DNA of 61,589 bases, taken from positions 1 to 61,589 of the forward strand of contig JAMPFU010000016.1 in the NCBI GenBank assembly GCA_023664385.1, in the 5' to 3' direction. Made by a program: the position numbers and the translations under genes. The stretch is from Clostridium sp. (lineage in GTDB: Bacteria > Bacillota > Clostridia > Lachnospirales > Lachnospiraceae). This document shows positions 52,168-60,326 of the stretch, one piece after another; position 1 is the stretch's first letter; every line of letters starts with the position of its first letter. Below the pieces are notes generated by a model. It was not told the origin of the DNA. It saw only the letters and a list, made by a program, of their open reading frames with translations, and did not search any database.

Positions 52168-52299
52168 ATGAAACAATTGGTAACTGCATTAAATAACTTG
52201 ACGCTTGCAGTGGTAATTCAGAGTGCAAATTCTGCCTGTACATGGATATTCCATCAACCGGAATTTCCGAAAGGGGCAGAAAAATATAAAAAGCAATGA
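52168..52299 (+). CDS. agrD: AgrD-like cyclic autoinducer peptide precursor
   Basis: A 43-residue peptide. An amphipathic N-terminal helix (MKQLVTALNNLTLAV) is followed by the autoinducer core around Cys24 in 'NSACTWIF', then the conserved acidic/Lys tail 'HQPEFPKGAEKYKKQ'. This matches the AgrD layout; a thiolactone ring between Cys24 and a residue four positions on (Phe28) is the usual geometry, though the exact ends are not known. AAGGAGG precedes the ATG. The last four bases overlap agrB (ATGA), so they are translated together. Confidence 0.92.
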   Translation: MKQLVTALNNLTLAVVIQSANSACTWIFHQPEFPKGAEKYKKQ

Positions 52300-52871
52300 T
52301 TGACAGGATAGCATGTGTGATTGTGGAAACACAAATTAAGGCGGGGCTTTTGAAGGACGAGGAAAGGGACATATACAAATATGGTTATGTGCTTGTAATA
52401 GAAACTCTGCTGAATATCCTTGTTGGAATTTTGATTGGTTTCGTGTTCAGGGCGATAGATACTGTTATGATTTTTTGGTTATTGTATATTCCGTTGAGAA
52501 TTTTTTGCGGAGGATGGCATGCCAAAGAAAGCTGGCAGTGCCTTATCGCATCCAATGTTATTTTATTGTTTGTTATAAGGGTGGAGGAAATATTGCCGTC
52601 AGGAATGCCTGTATGGGAAGCTGTTTCGTTGGAAATTCTGCTTGCGGCAGTGCTGATACTTCTATCCCCTGTGTCTACAAAACACAAACCAATTACAGCA
52701 AGGGAAAAGACACGATTTAAACGAGACTGTATCGGCATTATAGTGATTGAGCTGTCAGCTTCACTTTTTATATACAGATTTCGGAATATCATAATGGTTG
52801 CATATAGTGTTTTGTTAATTTCACTGGTAATGCAAATGATAATAAACCATAAAACAGGATGTGAAGCTTAA
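52296..52871 (+). CDS. agrB: AgrB-like autoinducer-processing membrane protease
   Basis: A 191-residue membrane protein with about five to six helices. The catalytic pair is His75 in CGGWHAK and Cys82 in SWQC, spaced seven residues as in AgrB. It cleaves and cyclises the AgrD peptide encoded just upstream. The ATG overlaps the agrD stop, indicating coupling. It is followed by a good terminator. Confidence 0.94.
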   Translation: MIDRIACVIVETQIKAGLLKDEERDIYKYGYVLVIETLLNILVGILIGFVFRAIDTVMIFWLLYIPLRIFCGGWHAKESWQCLIASNVILLFVIRVEEILPSGMPVWEAVSLEILLAAVLILLSPVSTKHKPITAREKTRFKRDCIGIIVIELSASLFIYRFRNIIMVAYSVLLISLVMQMIINHKTGCEA

Positions 52872-52912
52872 AATCTTGTGACCCCAATAATATATCAAAA
52901 TTGTAAATTACC

Positions 52913-52978
52913 AAAGGTCTGAAAACATGGGCATTTATCCAATCTCGATTTTGGTGCCTTAACGTCAGACCTTTTTAT
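52913..52978 (+). terminator. Terminator after agrDB
   Basis: AAAGGTCTGA (52913-52922) pairs with TCAGACCTTT (52965-52974), followed by TTATTTT. The loop is long. Confidence 0.7.
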
Positions 52979-53129
52979 TTTACAGGATAATAGAAATTCC
53001 TGACTATTGTTTCATTACTGGATTTCCGGAAAGGAATATGTGTGAAACAAGCCTGTTGGGGATATAGGATCAGGTATCCGTGAGAACCCAATTTCTAGAA
53101 AGTAAATATAGAAGTTTGGAGGAAAAAAC

Positions 53130-53447
53130 ATGGATATAAAAAATTTAAACAGCATAGGAATCCGTTTGTTTGAATTGCGAAAGGAACGAGGCATTTCCCA
53201 AGAGGGACTTGCACTGGAGGTGGGACTCAAGATAGATACTTATCGGGCGATTGAGCAGGGGAAAACGAGGGGAAGAATAGATACTTTGGTTATACTGGCT
53301 GATTACTTTCATGTTTCATTGGATTATCTGATATGCGATAAGAAAAATGTGGCAAATGAATTGGAAATACAGACAGATGTACTAAGTGAGGAGAGCAAGG
53401 AAAAGGTTTACCGTATTATGAAGGCGGTAATCCATGAAATTGGCTAG
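53130..53447 (+). CDS. XRE-family transcriptional regulator
   Basis: A 105-residue protein with a helix-turn-helix (~10-65, 'GISQEGLALEVGLKIDTYRAIEQG') and a helical tail. TTGGAGG lies upstream. It is the first gene of a small group: XRE, resolvase-like, XRE. Confidence 0.87.
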   Translation: MDIKNLNSIGIRLFELRKERGISQEGLALEVGLKIDTYRAIEQGKTRGRIDTLVILADYFHVSLDYLICDKKNVANELEIQTDVLSEESKEKVYRIMKAVIHEIG

Positions 53448-53513
53448 TACAAAATAGGGGATAAACTGATATAAAAGGGTGGCTGTTCCTGCGTGATAAA
53501 TGAGTTACACTTA

Positions 53514-53531
53514 CTTCTATCGCAATAGAAG
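53514..53531. other. Leader hairpin before resolvase-like gene
   Basis: CTTCTAT-CGCA-ATAGAAG is a perfect seven-base stem with a tetraloop, directly before the ribosome site of the next gene. It may shape translation start or be a remnant. Confidence 0.4.
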
Positions 53532-53547
53532 ATTGGAGTGATAAGTC

Positions 53548-53922
53548 ATGAAAGGACAGGGTACACTTCGGTGTATTGTATATCTTTCCGTAGCTGGAGA
53601 ACTGGAAGAGATAACGGAAAAAGAACGTCGGCAGCTGCATTATATCAGAGAATATGCAAGAGCAAACAGAATTGAAATTGCGGGGATTTTACATAGAGGC
53701 GGGCTGGGACAGTTTGAGGTAAACCGCCAAATAAATGCCATCATTCGTGAGATAGAAGCAAAAAAGTATGATGGAATTTTGATAGCAAACATGGCGGCAG
53801 TTTCGGTAGGAATTTCTGATGCATATACAAAGGTTGGAAAGATAATAGAAATCGGCGGTCATATTATTACAGTTGATGAGGGAGAACTGAGGCTCCCTCT
53901 GAAAATACGGGAGGAACATTAA
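53548..53922 (+). CDS. Resolvase-like N-terminal domain protein, catalytic serine not evident
   Basis: A 124-residue protein resembling the catalytic domain of serine recombinases: 'VYLSVAGELEEITEKER', 'QLHYIREYARANRIEI', 'GILIANMAAVSVG' and 'HIITVDEGEL'. In active enzymes the first strand ends Y-x-R-V-S; here Ala stands where the catalytic Ser would be and Arg is missing. No DNA-binding domain follows. It is likely a non-catalytic derivative, as often seen with small regulator genes on clostridial elements. The XRE gene starts two bases after its stop. Confidence 0.7.
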   Translation: MKGQGTLRCIVYLSVAGELEEITEKERRQLHYIREYARANRIEIAGILHRGGLGQFEVNRQINAIIREIEAKKYDGILIANMAAVSVGISDAYTKVGKIIEIGGHIITVDEGELRLPLKIREEH

Positions 53923-53924
53923 TT

Positions 53925-54236
53925 ATGTACGATAAAATTGAATGTGCAAAGCGTTTGAAATCACTTCGGGAGGCAGCCAAAAAGACCCAGCAGGAGGTTG
54001 CACAGGATTTGAATATTTCTGTCGACACCCTGCGTAAGCTGGAGCAGGGGAAAAGAATGCCCTCTGCATGGATAATAGATATTTTGGGAAATTATTATAA
54101 AATAACCACCGATTACATCATATCAGGAAAAAACGAAATACAAATTCAAAACCTTGAACGCCCAAATTCTACTTCATCGGACAAGAAAGTTATTCTGGAG
54201 CGGATTATGGTGGATTTAAAAAGACTGGTGGAATAA
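53925..54236 (+). CDS. XRE-family transcriptional regulator
   Basis: A 103-residue protein with helix-turn-helix ('TQQEVAQDLNISVDTLRKLEQG') and a helical C-terminus. GGGAGG precedes the ATG. It is translationally close to the resolvase-like gene and presumably regulates this small group. Confidence 0.88.
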   Translation: MYDKIECAKRLKSLREAAKKTQQEVAQDLNISVDTLRKLEQGKRMPSAWIIDILGNYYKITTDYIISGKNEIQIQNLERPNSTSSDKKVILERIMVDLKRLVE

Positions 54237-54260
54237 AGAGGGCATAAATTTAATCAGTTT

Positions 54261-54386
54261 CTAGTTATACCATTCGCCTTTTATATATGGTTCCACATCA
54301 AAGCTTTTCTTTTCACCAGTATCAAATGTTACCAATATCTGATATTCACAAATTGCTGCTACTTGAATTGCAGTTGGTCTTAACAT
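54261..54386 (-). CDS. DUF2442-domain small protein
   Basis: A 41-residue protein with the DUF2442 signature: 'CEYQILVTFDTGEKKSFDVEP' and final 'YIKGEWYN'. A GGAGG site precedes the ATG. DUF2442 genes are usually paired with DUF4160 as small toxin-antitoxin-like modules; the partner upstream here is broken. Confidence 0.8.
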   Translation of the reverse strand: MLRPTAIQVAAICEYQILVTFDTGEKKSFDVEPYIKGEWYN

Positions 54387-54406
54387 AATAAACGCCTCCG
54401 AATTGT

Positions 54407-54507
54407 CTAATGCAATGGCTCTATCTTAAAATAACCGTCACCATTGCTTAATAGTTTCCAGTTTGCATCCGTACGATAATCCCAAAAAACATGGATAATG
54501 CTGGCAT
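54407..54507 (-). pseudogene. DUF4160 gene with internal deletion
   Basis: The start 'MPALSMFFGIIVRM' after GGAGG and the end 'NWKLLSNGDGYFKIEPLH' are those of DUF4160, but about 50 central residues are missing and the two parts are out of frame (first frame stops after 'QTGNY'). Confidence 0.8.
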
Positions 54508-54725
54508 TTCAAATACCTCCATCCTAAATAAATACCTACGCTTTATTATATACAGAATATCATAAAGTCCTTAACAAATAAAGGAATTTATTGTAAAAAT
54601 ACGGTTGTAAATCCCGCTTTTTCGGAGTATATTCCCATACTTGTAATATGCTATAATTTGAGGTATATTACAAGGAATAAAAGGTGCTTTCACCATAATG
54701 AAAAAGGTTATTTGGGAGGGAACAA

Positions 54726-55421
54726 ATGGACAACGCTATAAAAATTTCAGACCATTTTTGGATTATTGAGGAAAATGGCGTCCGCTCATTTTTATTTGAG
54801 GGTGACAAAAAAGCCATGTTAATTGATACGGGCTTTGGAACCTTGCAGCTTCGTGAGCTGGTAGCAGGGCTGACGGATTTACCTGTGTTTTTGGTAAACA
54901 CCCACACGGATAAAGACCATACAGGCTGTAACAGAGATTTTAAGCCTGTGTATATGCATCCTGCAGAAATGGAGCATTACAAAAAATCATTGCCTGAGGG
55001 CTGTCTGTTAGAGGATGTTTTGCCTTTATGGGAAGGGGACATCATAGATTTGGGATTTTGGAAATTTGAAGTAATATTAACGCCGGGACATACTCCAGGG
55101 AGCATTATGCTGTTGGAACGGGAAAAGCGTATGCTCCTTTCGGGAGACATGATTCAGGATGGGGATATTTTTATGTTTGGCGAGGGACGGAATATGCAGG
55201 CGTTTCAGTGCAGTCTCAGGAAAATATCAGCTATGGCAGATGCGTTTGATACGATTTGGGCTTCACATGGCAGCTATCCGTTAAAGGCGGATATTATTTC
55301 GGGCATTTTGCAGGGAGCAGAGGATCTGCTTGCAGGAAAGCTGACGGAGCAGGAGCCGCCGTGGCAGATGCCATGCAAAAAATATGTTTGTGATGTGGCA
55401 GGCTTCCTGTATCAGTTTTAA
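54726..55421 (+). CDS. MBL-fold metal-dependent hydrolase
   Basis: A 231-residue metallo-beta-lactamase-fold protein. The metal motifs are THTDKDHTG (where the usual HxHxDH has Asp in place of the second His), 'TPGHTPGS', 'LLSGDMIQDG' and 'ASHGSYPL'. The substitution is common in a subfamily with 'THTDGDH' cores, so a metal site is still expected. Substrate unknown. A GGGAGG site precedes the ATG. It stands alone. Confidence 0.85.
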   Translation: MDNAIKISDHFWIIEENGVRSFLFEGDKKAMLIDTGFGTLQLRELVAGLTDLPVFLVNTHTDKDHTGCNRDFKPVYMHPAEMEHYKKSLPEGCLLEDVLPLWEGDIIDLGFWKFEVILTPGHTPGSIMLLEREKRMLLSGDMIQDGDIFMFGEGRNMQAFQCSLRKISAMADAFDTIWASHGSYPLKADIISGILQGAEDLLAGKLTEQEPPWQMPCKKYVCDVAGFLYQF

Positions 55422-55579
55422 AAATCAGCGGGTGTTCCTGCGGTGATTTGCCATAGTATATGATTTGTCTGTTTCACGGTGCAGCAGGGAAGATATATAG
55501 TTTGAGTGGTAAGAAAATTGCTTTGCAATGTGCATAAAAAGTGTCAGGACAAGAATATTACAAAAAGCGTATGATTTAA

Positions 55580-55608
55580 TTGAAAAACTGTGTTATTGAT
55601 GATATGAT
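55580..55608 (+). promoter_or_regulatory. Promoter of small toxin gene, near-duplicate at 60229
   Basis: TTGAAA (55580-55585), 17 bases, TATGAT (55603-55608). The block 55558-55608 closely matches 60209-60257, including the spacer AACTGTGTTATTGATGA against CACTGTGTTATGGATGA. Confidence 0.8.
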
Positions 55609-55615
55609 TATAAAT

Positions 55616-55706
55616 GTGGCGAGAGCCACTAGGAGAGTACCCATGACAGGGTGGTAGCCTCCCGAACCAATTGCCCTAGCTTGCTGGGAGTACATAGGAA
55701 GGGAGG
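55616..55706 (+). promoter_or_regulatory. Structured leader that can hide the toxin ribosome site
   Basis: GTGGC-GAGA-GCCAC (55616-55629) and TACCC-ATGACA-GGGTGGTA are hairpins. CCTCCC at 55658-55663 is complementary to the GGGAGG ribosome site at 55701-55706, so the leader can sequester it, as in type I toxins whose mRNA must be processed before translation. Pairing is read from sequence only. Confidence 0.65.
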
Positions 55707-55714
55707 TGCGTAAT

Positions 55715-55834
55715 ATGACGGCTGCGGATATTATTTTAATATTCATAGGGATAATCGGCTTGCTGATTTCCTTTGGTAGTTTGATTGTTGCGTTTCTGAC
55801 CTTTCTCGACAAGAGAAACAGTAAGAAGAAATAA
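55715..55834 (+). CDS. Holin-like small membrane toxin (type I TA-like)
   Basis: A 39-residue peptide: a short start (MTAAD), one hydrophobic helix (ILIFIGIIGLLISFGSLIVA), then 'FLTFLDKRNSKKK' with a basic tail. This is the pattern of the putative holin-like toxin family. Such peptides insert in the membrane and are usually controlled by an antisense RNA from the opposite strand over the 3' end. A GGGAGG site eight bases before the ATG supports translation. Confidence 0.85.
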   Translation: MTAADIILIFIGIIGLLISFGSLIVAFLTFLDKRNSKKK

Positions 55835-55897
55835 AAATGCCTCACCTGTCTGCACCAGATGAGGCAGTGTCCGTAAGGACAAAATAACCTTTTCGGG

Positions 55898-55925
55898 AGC
55901 ATCCACTTTGGAGTGGGTGCTTTTC
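55898..55925 (+). terminator. Terminator after holin-like toxin
   Basis: AGCATCCACT (55898-55907) and AGTGGGTGCT (55912-55921) form a stem with one wobble, followed by TTTT. A second stem, GCCTCA with TGAGGC, lies just upstream at 55839-55865 and could belong to an antisense RNA. Confidence 0.75.
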
Positions 55926-56042
55926 CTATGCCTAATATAACATATGATGTCGGGAAATTCAATAGCTTTTTCTTTTCAATCCCCATAAAAATCCTTTATA
56001 AATCTCGTTTTTCAGAGTTTTTCAGAGTACAGCATAAAGATA

Positions 56043-56071
56043 TTGACAAACGGCATTTGACGGCGTATACT
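56043..56071 (+). promoter_or_regulatory. TetR gene promoter
   Basis: TTGACA (56043-56048), 17 bases, TATACT (56066-56071): a near-consensus promoter. The operator palindrome starts nine bases later, so binding would block the gene's own transcription. Confidence 0.8.
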
Positions 56072-56079
56072 CAAACAAG

Positions 56080-56092
56080 ATAACAGTGTTAT
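56080..56092. promoter_or_regulatory. TetR operator 1 (ATAACA-G-TGTTAT)
   Basis: A perfect six-base inverted repeat around one base, overlapping the transcription start of the TetR gene. The same palindrome recurs twice downstream of the gene. Confidence 0.8.
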
Positions 56093-56111
56093 GTTGAGAG
56101 GGGCGGATGGA

Positions 56112-56729
56112 TTGGACGAGGAAAAGGAAACGAGGAAAAAGCTGCTTGACAGTGCAAAGCAGGAGTTCCTTGATAAGGGATACATGAAAGCCTCCCTTCG
56201 GACGATATGTAAAAATGCAGGAGTGACAACAGGAGCCTTGTATTTTTTCTTTCAGGATAAAGAAGATTTGCTAAAGCAGCTTGTGGGGGAGCCTTTAAAG
56301 AAACTGGCTTCCATGATACAGGTACATCTTTCCGAGGAAATGAATATGGCACCAAACTGTGCTTCGGTAAGTGTTGATTCGGATGACATAAAGGTTGCTG
56401 TTGATATTGTACATTTCATGTATCAGAACCATGACATTTTTGATATATTGCTAACGAAAAGTCAGGGGAGCATATATGAAAATATTGTAAGTCAGTTTGC
56501 TGACTGGGGCGAAAAGCATTACAATCTTTTGGCAGAGCAAATGGTAAAAAAGCTTGGTACGGCAAGACCTGACAATTATATGATTCATTGGATGGCACAT
56601 ATGCAGGTGGATGCGTTTGTACATTTGTTTACCCATGAAAAAGATGAGCAGGAAGCAGTCAGGCATATGGAGGAAATCGTAGTTTATCTGGTGTCAGGCT
56701 GGAATGGATTGTTTTTGCCGAAAGACTGA
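56112..56729 (+). CDS. TetR-family regulator of the downstream ABC exporter
   Basis: About 205 residues. The N-terminal helix-turn-helix is 'ASLRTICKNAGVTTGALYFFF' with following 'QDKEDLLKQL', typical of TetR; the C-terminal ligand domain is unremarkable. The start is probably TTG 56112 with AGAGGGG eight bases upstream; the ATG at 56091 lies in the operator and has no ribosome site. Three matching operators, one before and two after the gene, point to autoregulation and control of the ABC transporter. Confidence 0.9.
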   Translation: MDEEKETRKKLLDSAKQEFLDKGYMKASLRTICKNAGVTTGALYFFFQDKEDLLKQLVGEPLKKLASMIQVHLSEEMNMAPNCASVSVDSDDIKVAVDIVHFMYQNHDIFDILLTKSQGSIYENIVSQFADWGEKHYNLLAEQMVKKLGTARPDNYMIHWMAHMQVDAFVHLFTHEKDEQEAVRHMEEIVVYLVSGWNGLFLPKD

Positions 56730-56757
56730 CGGACTGCAATAAATATATACCCATGAC

Positions 56758-56805
56758 ATAACGGTGTTATGCAGGCTTAAACTACATAAAACATAACAGT
56801 GTTAC
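56758..56805. promoter_or_regulatory. TetR operators 2 and 3 upstream of ABC exporter
   Basis: ATAAC-GGT-GTTAT (56758-56770) and ATAACA-G-TGTTAC (56793-56805) match operator 1, centres 35 bases apart. They lie about 200 bases before the ABC ATPase gene. The intervening leader (56806-57006) holds no other recognised feature. Confidence 0.8.
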
Positions 56806-57006
56806 GTAAAAATGGGACATATAAGATACCACTAAAATTAAATTACATTACCTTTAACAGGGAAAGGACATGCTTTTTCAGGTGTATGTGATTGTTTAAT
56901 AATAAAGAAGTAATTTATATGCAAAGGAATCAGATATAAGCAAAACAGACAATTGCGAAAGCAGCATTTTGTTTATAGCTGTGAAAACGCATGAATGGAG
57001 GTCATT

Positions 57007-57708
57007 ATGTATCTTGAAGTGAAAAATCTAAAAAAGAGCTATGGAGAGGGTGGAAGCTTTGTTCAGGTATTAAAGGGAGTTTCCGTCTCGGTTAATCAGG
57101 GAAGCATGTGTGTCATTCAGGGAACCAGCGGTTCAGGAAAATCCACGCTGTTGAACTGTATCGGAGGGCTGGATTTGATGGACTCAGGCTCCATACAGGT
57201 GGACGGTCAGGAAATATTCGGGCTGCAGCAGGAGAAGCTGTCTGATTACCGCAGGGATAATCTTGGGTTTATTTTCCAGTTTTATAATCTTGTGCCAAAT
57301 CTTACAGTCAGGGAGAACATTCAGGTGTGCGAGTACCTGACGGAAAAGCCGTTGGATTTGGATGAGCTGCTTGAGACGCTTGGGCTTACGGAGCATCAAA
57401 ATAAATTTCCGTCACAGCTTTCAGGCGGACAGCAGCAGCGGTGTGCCATTGCAAGGGCGTTAATCAAAAATCCAAAGTTGCTGCTTTGTGATGAGCCGAC
57501 AGGTGCGTTGGATTCACGGACGTCAAGGGACATTTTGGTTTTGCTTGAGGAGGTAAACCGAAAATACGGAACAACCATGCTGATTGTAACGCACAACAAT
57601 TCCATCAAATATATGGTCGACCAGGTCATTATCCTGAAGGATGGACAAATTAAGCAGGATTATCAAAATGAGAAGAAGGTGCCTGCGGCGGAATTGGAGG
57701 ATTTATAA
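57007..57708 (+). CDS. MacB-type ABC transporter ATP-binding protein
   Basis: A 233-residue ABC ATPase of the LolD/MacB group: Walker A GTSGSGKS(T), Q-loop 'FIFQFYNLVPNLT', signature LSGGQQQR, Walker B 'LLLCDEPTGALD', switch 'IVTHN'. The 'LVPNLTVRENI' stretch is typical of this group. The start at 57007 is preferred because GGAGG lies five bases before it; an in-frame ATG 12 bases earlier overlaps the site. The permease starts on the last base of its stop codon. Confidence 0.94.
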   Translation: MYLEVKNLKKSYGEGGSFVQVLKGVSVSVNQGSMCVIQGTSGSGKSTLLNCIGGLDLMDSGSIQVDGQEIFGLQQEKLSDYRRDNLGFIFQFYNLVPNLTVRENIQVCEYLTEKPLDLDELLETLGLTEHQNKFPSQLSGGQQQRCAIARALIKNPKLLLCDEPTGALDSRTSRDILVLLEEVNRKYGTTMLIVTHNNSIKYMVDQVIILKDGQIKQDYQNEKKVPAAELEDL

Positions 57709-60128
57709 TGCAGAAAATACTGAGAAAAAGACTCCTTAGGGATTTAAAGGAAAACCTGTTTCGTTATCTTGCGTTGGGATTTCTCATTATCCTTGGAATG
57801 TATTTAATTATAAGTCTGGTGGGAGCGGCAGATACAGTCATACTGGGTACGGCAGACAAGGCGGAGGAAAACAAATTGGAGGACGGACAATTCAGTCTGT
57901 TTGTGCCGTTGTCGGAAAATGAAAGGGCTTCATTAACTGATAAAGGCATTACACTGGAGGAGCATTTTTATCTTGATTACTCCATGGAGGATGCGTCAGT
58001 GCTTCGTATATTTTCCGAGAGAACCCAAATTGACGTGCCGGAGGCGGATTTGGGAGCACTGCCACAAAAAACAGGTGAGATACTGTTGGAAAAGAAGTAC
58101 TGTGATGAGCACGGTATCTCTGTCAATGATGAAATTATGATTGGCGGGCACCGCTTTGTGGTATGTGGTATTGGCTCGTCGCCTGATTATGAGGCACCTT
58201 ACCGTGAGCTGTCGGACAGTGCCGTGGACAGCGAGCTTTTTGGTATCGGCTTTTTGACTGAGGAGGATTACAACCGTTTAAATGAGGAAAAAAAGAGCTT
58301 ACGCTCAGAGGAGTACATTTATGCATACCGTTTAAATGGAGCACTTACCCAAAAGGAGCTGAAGGAGAAACTTCAGAAGCTTGAAATTGCTGCGGAGGAT
58401 ATTGATGACAGTTATTTTCAGGAGTATTGGAAGGAAACAGGGGGAAGGCTCGATGATTTGCAGCAGGCAATTGACAGCCTGCCTGACAGTGTAAATGAAA
58501 TTAAAAAGGGCGTAAATGAGCTGATTGATAATTATGACGTACAGCTTTACAAAATGACGCGGTTTATTGAGGCTGACGATAATACAAGAATAGGAGCGGC
58601 GGCTGACGACCATTACATTAATAAGGCGGGCGGACTTGCGGCAGGTGTTATCGTGTTAATTTTGTTTGCCTATGTAATCTCCGTTTTTGTCGTACATAGC
58701 ATTGAGCAGGAATCGGGCATCATCGGAACCTTGTATGCCATGGGCGTAAAAAGAAATGAGCTTGTACGCCATTATCTGACATTGCCTGTTGTTATTACCT
58801 TTATTGCGGGAATTATCGGAACTGCGGCAGGCTATAGCAGCATAGGCGTCGATGTACAATTGAAAGACTGCTACAATTTATTTTCGGTGCCTGAACTAGA
58901 TACGATATATGAACCGTATTTGCTGTTATACGGAATTATTATGCCGCCTGTGATTGCAGCAATTACCATTTTTCTAGTCATCCGTAAAAAGCTGGAACGT
59001 CCTGCACTTGCACTGATTAAAAATGAGCAGAAAAACAGCAGGACGCAGAATGTTAAGCTTAAGAGCGGAAGCTTTGTGCGTATATTCCAAATCCGTCAGA
59101 TGCTCAGGGAAAAAAGAACTGCATTTACAGTATTTTTTGGAATGTTTATTTCATTGCTGATTGTCATGCTTGCCCTAAACTGTTATGTGCTCTGCGACCA
59201 TATTAAAATAGACAACAGCAGGGATACAAAATTTGAATACATGTATACCTACAAATATCCTGAAAAGCAGGTGCCGAATGGAGGTGAGGCTGCCTACGGC
59301 ATAACCCTGAAAAAGGAAGTGCTTGGTTATAATCTTGACATTACCCTTTTGGGTGTAGATGGAGACATTCTTTATTTTGATATAGACGCAAAAGGGGAAG
59401 ATGAATCATTCAGTGGAAAAAATAAGGTGCAGATATCCTCGGCAATGGCGGAAAAATACCATTTGGACGTGGGAGACGATTTGGTTTTGAAGGATGAAGA
59501 AAATGACCAAAATTATGCATTTACTGTGGATGGGATTGTGCCGTATTCCACCAGCTTCTTTGCCTTTATGGATATTGACAGCATGCGTGAGCTGATGGGC
59601 GTGGATGAGGATTACTATAATATTGTGTTTGCTGACCATGCACTTGATATAGACAGTGGCAGGCTTTACGCATCCATATCAAAGTCTGAAATTGAAAAAA
59701 ATGCCTCTGTGTTCGTAAATCAAATGAGGTCCATGGTTATTACAATGACACTGGCATCTGCCCTGATTTTTGTAGTCGTTATGTATTTGATGATGAAGGT
59801 TATGATTGACCGTTCTGCGATGTCCATTTCATTGATGAAGGTGTTTGGCTACAGGAAAAAGGAAGTGAAAAAGCTGTACTTAAATGGCAATCTCCTTGTT
59901 GTGGCAGTCAGTGCGTTGATTGGAATTCCATTATCAAAAATCGTAATGAACAGCATGTACCCGTACCTTGTATCCAATGTCGCCTGTGGAATTAACCTTA
60001 CCTTCCCGTGGCAGATGTATGTGGCAATTTTTGGTGTGATTTTGGTTTTGTATTTTGCCATAAACGGTATTTTGATGCATCGTGTAAACAAGATTTTACC
60101 CGCACAGGTGTTAAAAAACAGGGAATAG
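57708..60128 (+). CDS. FtsX/MacB-like ABC permease
   Basis: An 806-residue membrane protein. One helix (~18-40), a large extracytoplasmic domain (~45-295), three helices (~303-415), a fourth (~465-490), a second extracytoplasmic domain and three C-terminal helices (~665-800). The C-terminal block matches FtsX permeases ('MSISLMKVFGYRKKEVKKLYL'). Partner of the ATPase upstream (one-base overlap, TAATG). Likely exports or extracts a peptide, lipid or drug, under TetR control. Confidence 0.92.
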   Translation: MQKILRKRLLRDLKENLFRYLALGFLIILGMYLIISLVGAADTVILGTADKAEENKLEDGQFSLFVPLSENERASLTDKGITLEEHFYLDYSMEDASVLRIFSERTQIDVPEADLGALPQKTGEILLEKKYCDEHGISVNDEIMIGGHRFVVCGIGSSPDYEAPYRELSDSAVDSELFGIGFLTEEDYNRLNEEKKSLRSEEYIYAYRLNGALTQKELKEKLQKLEIAAEDIDDSYFQEYWKETGGRLDDLQQAIDSLPDSVNEIKKGVNELIDNYDVQLYKMTRFIEADDNTRIGAAADDHYINKAGGLAAGVIVLILFAYVISVFVVHSIEQESGIIGTLYAMGVKRNELVRHYLTLPVVITFIAGIIGTAAGYSSIGVDVQLKDCYNLFSVPELDTIYEPYLLLYGIIMPPVIAAITIFLVIRKKLERPALALIKNEQKNSRTQNVKLKSGSFVRIFQIRQMLREKRTAFTVFFGMFISLLIVMLALNCYVLCDHIKIDNSRDTKFEYMYTYKYPEKQVPNGGEAAYGITLKKEVLGYNLDITLLGVDGDILYFDIDAKGEDESFSGKNKVQISSAMAEKYHLDVGDDLVLKDEENDQNYAFTVDGIVPYSTSFFAFMDIDSMRELMGVDEDYYNIVFADHALDIDSGRLYASISKSEIEKNASVFVNQMRSMVITMTLASALIFVVVMYLMMKVMIDRSAMSISLMKVFGYRKKEVKKLYLNGNLLVVAVSALIGIPLSKIVMNSMYPYLVSNVACGINLTFPWQMYVAIFGVILVLYFAINGILMHRVNKILPAQVLKNRE

Positions 60129-60228
60129 AAGCTGTCTTTTGATTATGGTTTCCCTTTATGAAAGATACGAATTACGAAAGAAAATTGAAGAATACGAGAG
60201 TAAAATACTACAAAAAGCAATAATTTAA

Positions 60229-60257
60229 TTGAAACACTGTGTTATGGATGATATGAT
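60229..60257 (+). promoter_or_regulatory. Promoter of alpha/beta hydrolase gene, near copy of toxin promoter
   Basis: TTGAAA (60229-60234), 17 bases, TATGAT (60252-60257), within a block closely matching 55558-55608. The leader that follows is shorter and different. The spacer's GTGTTATG also resembles half of the TetR operator. Confidence 0.8.
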
Positions 60258-60326
60258 GTTCCCTATGAAGACACGAAAGGGCAAGTGTTTCGCTCGCTTG
60301 TATAAATTGGAAATTAGGAGTATACA

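Noticed and set aside
53548-53922. Functional serine recombinase/integrase of an element
   Set aside because: Only about 120 residues, no DNA-binding domain and no catalytic Ser at the expected place.
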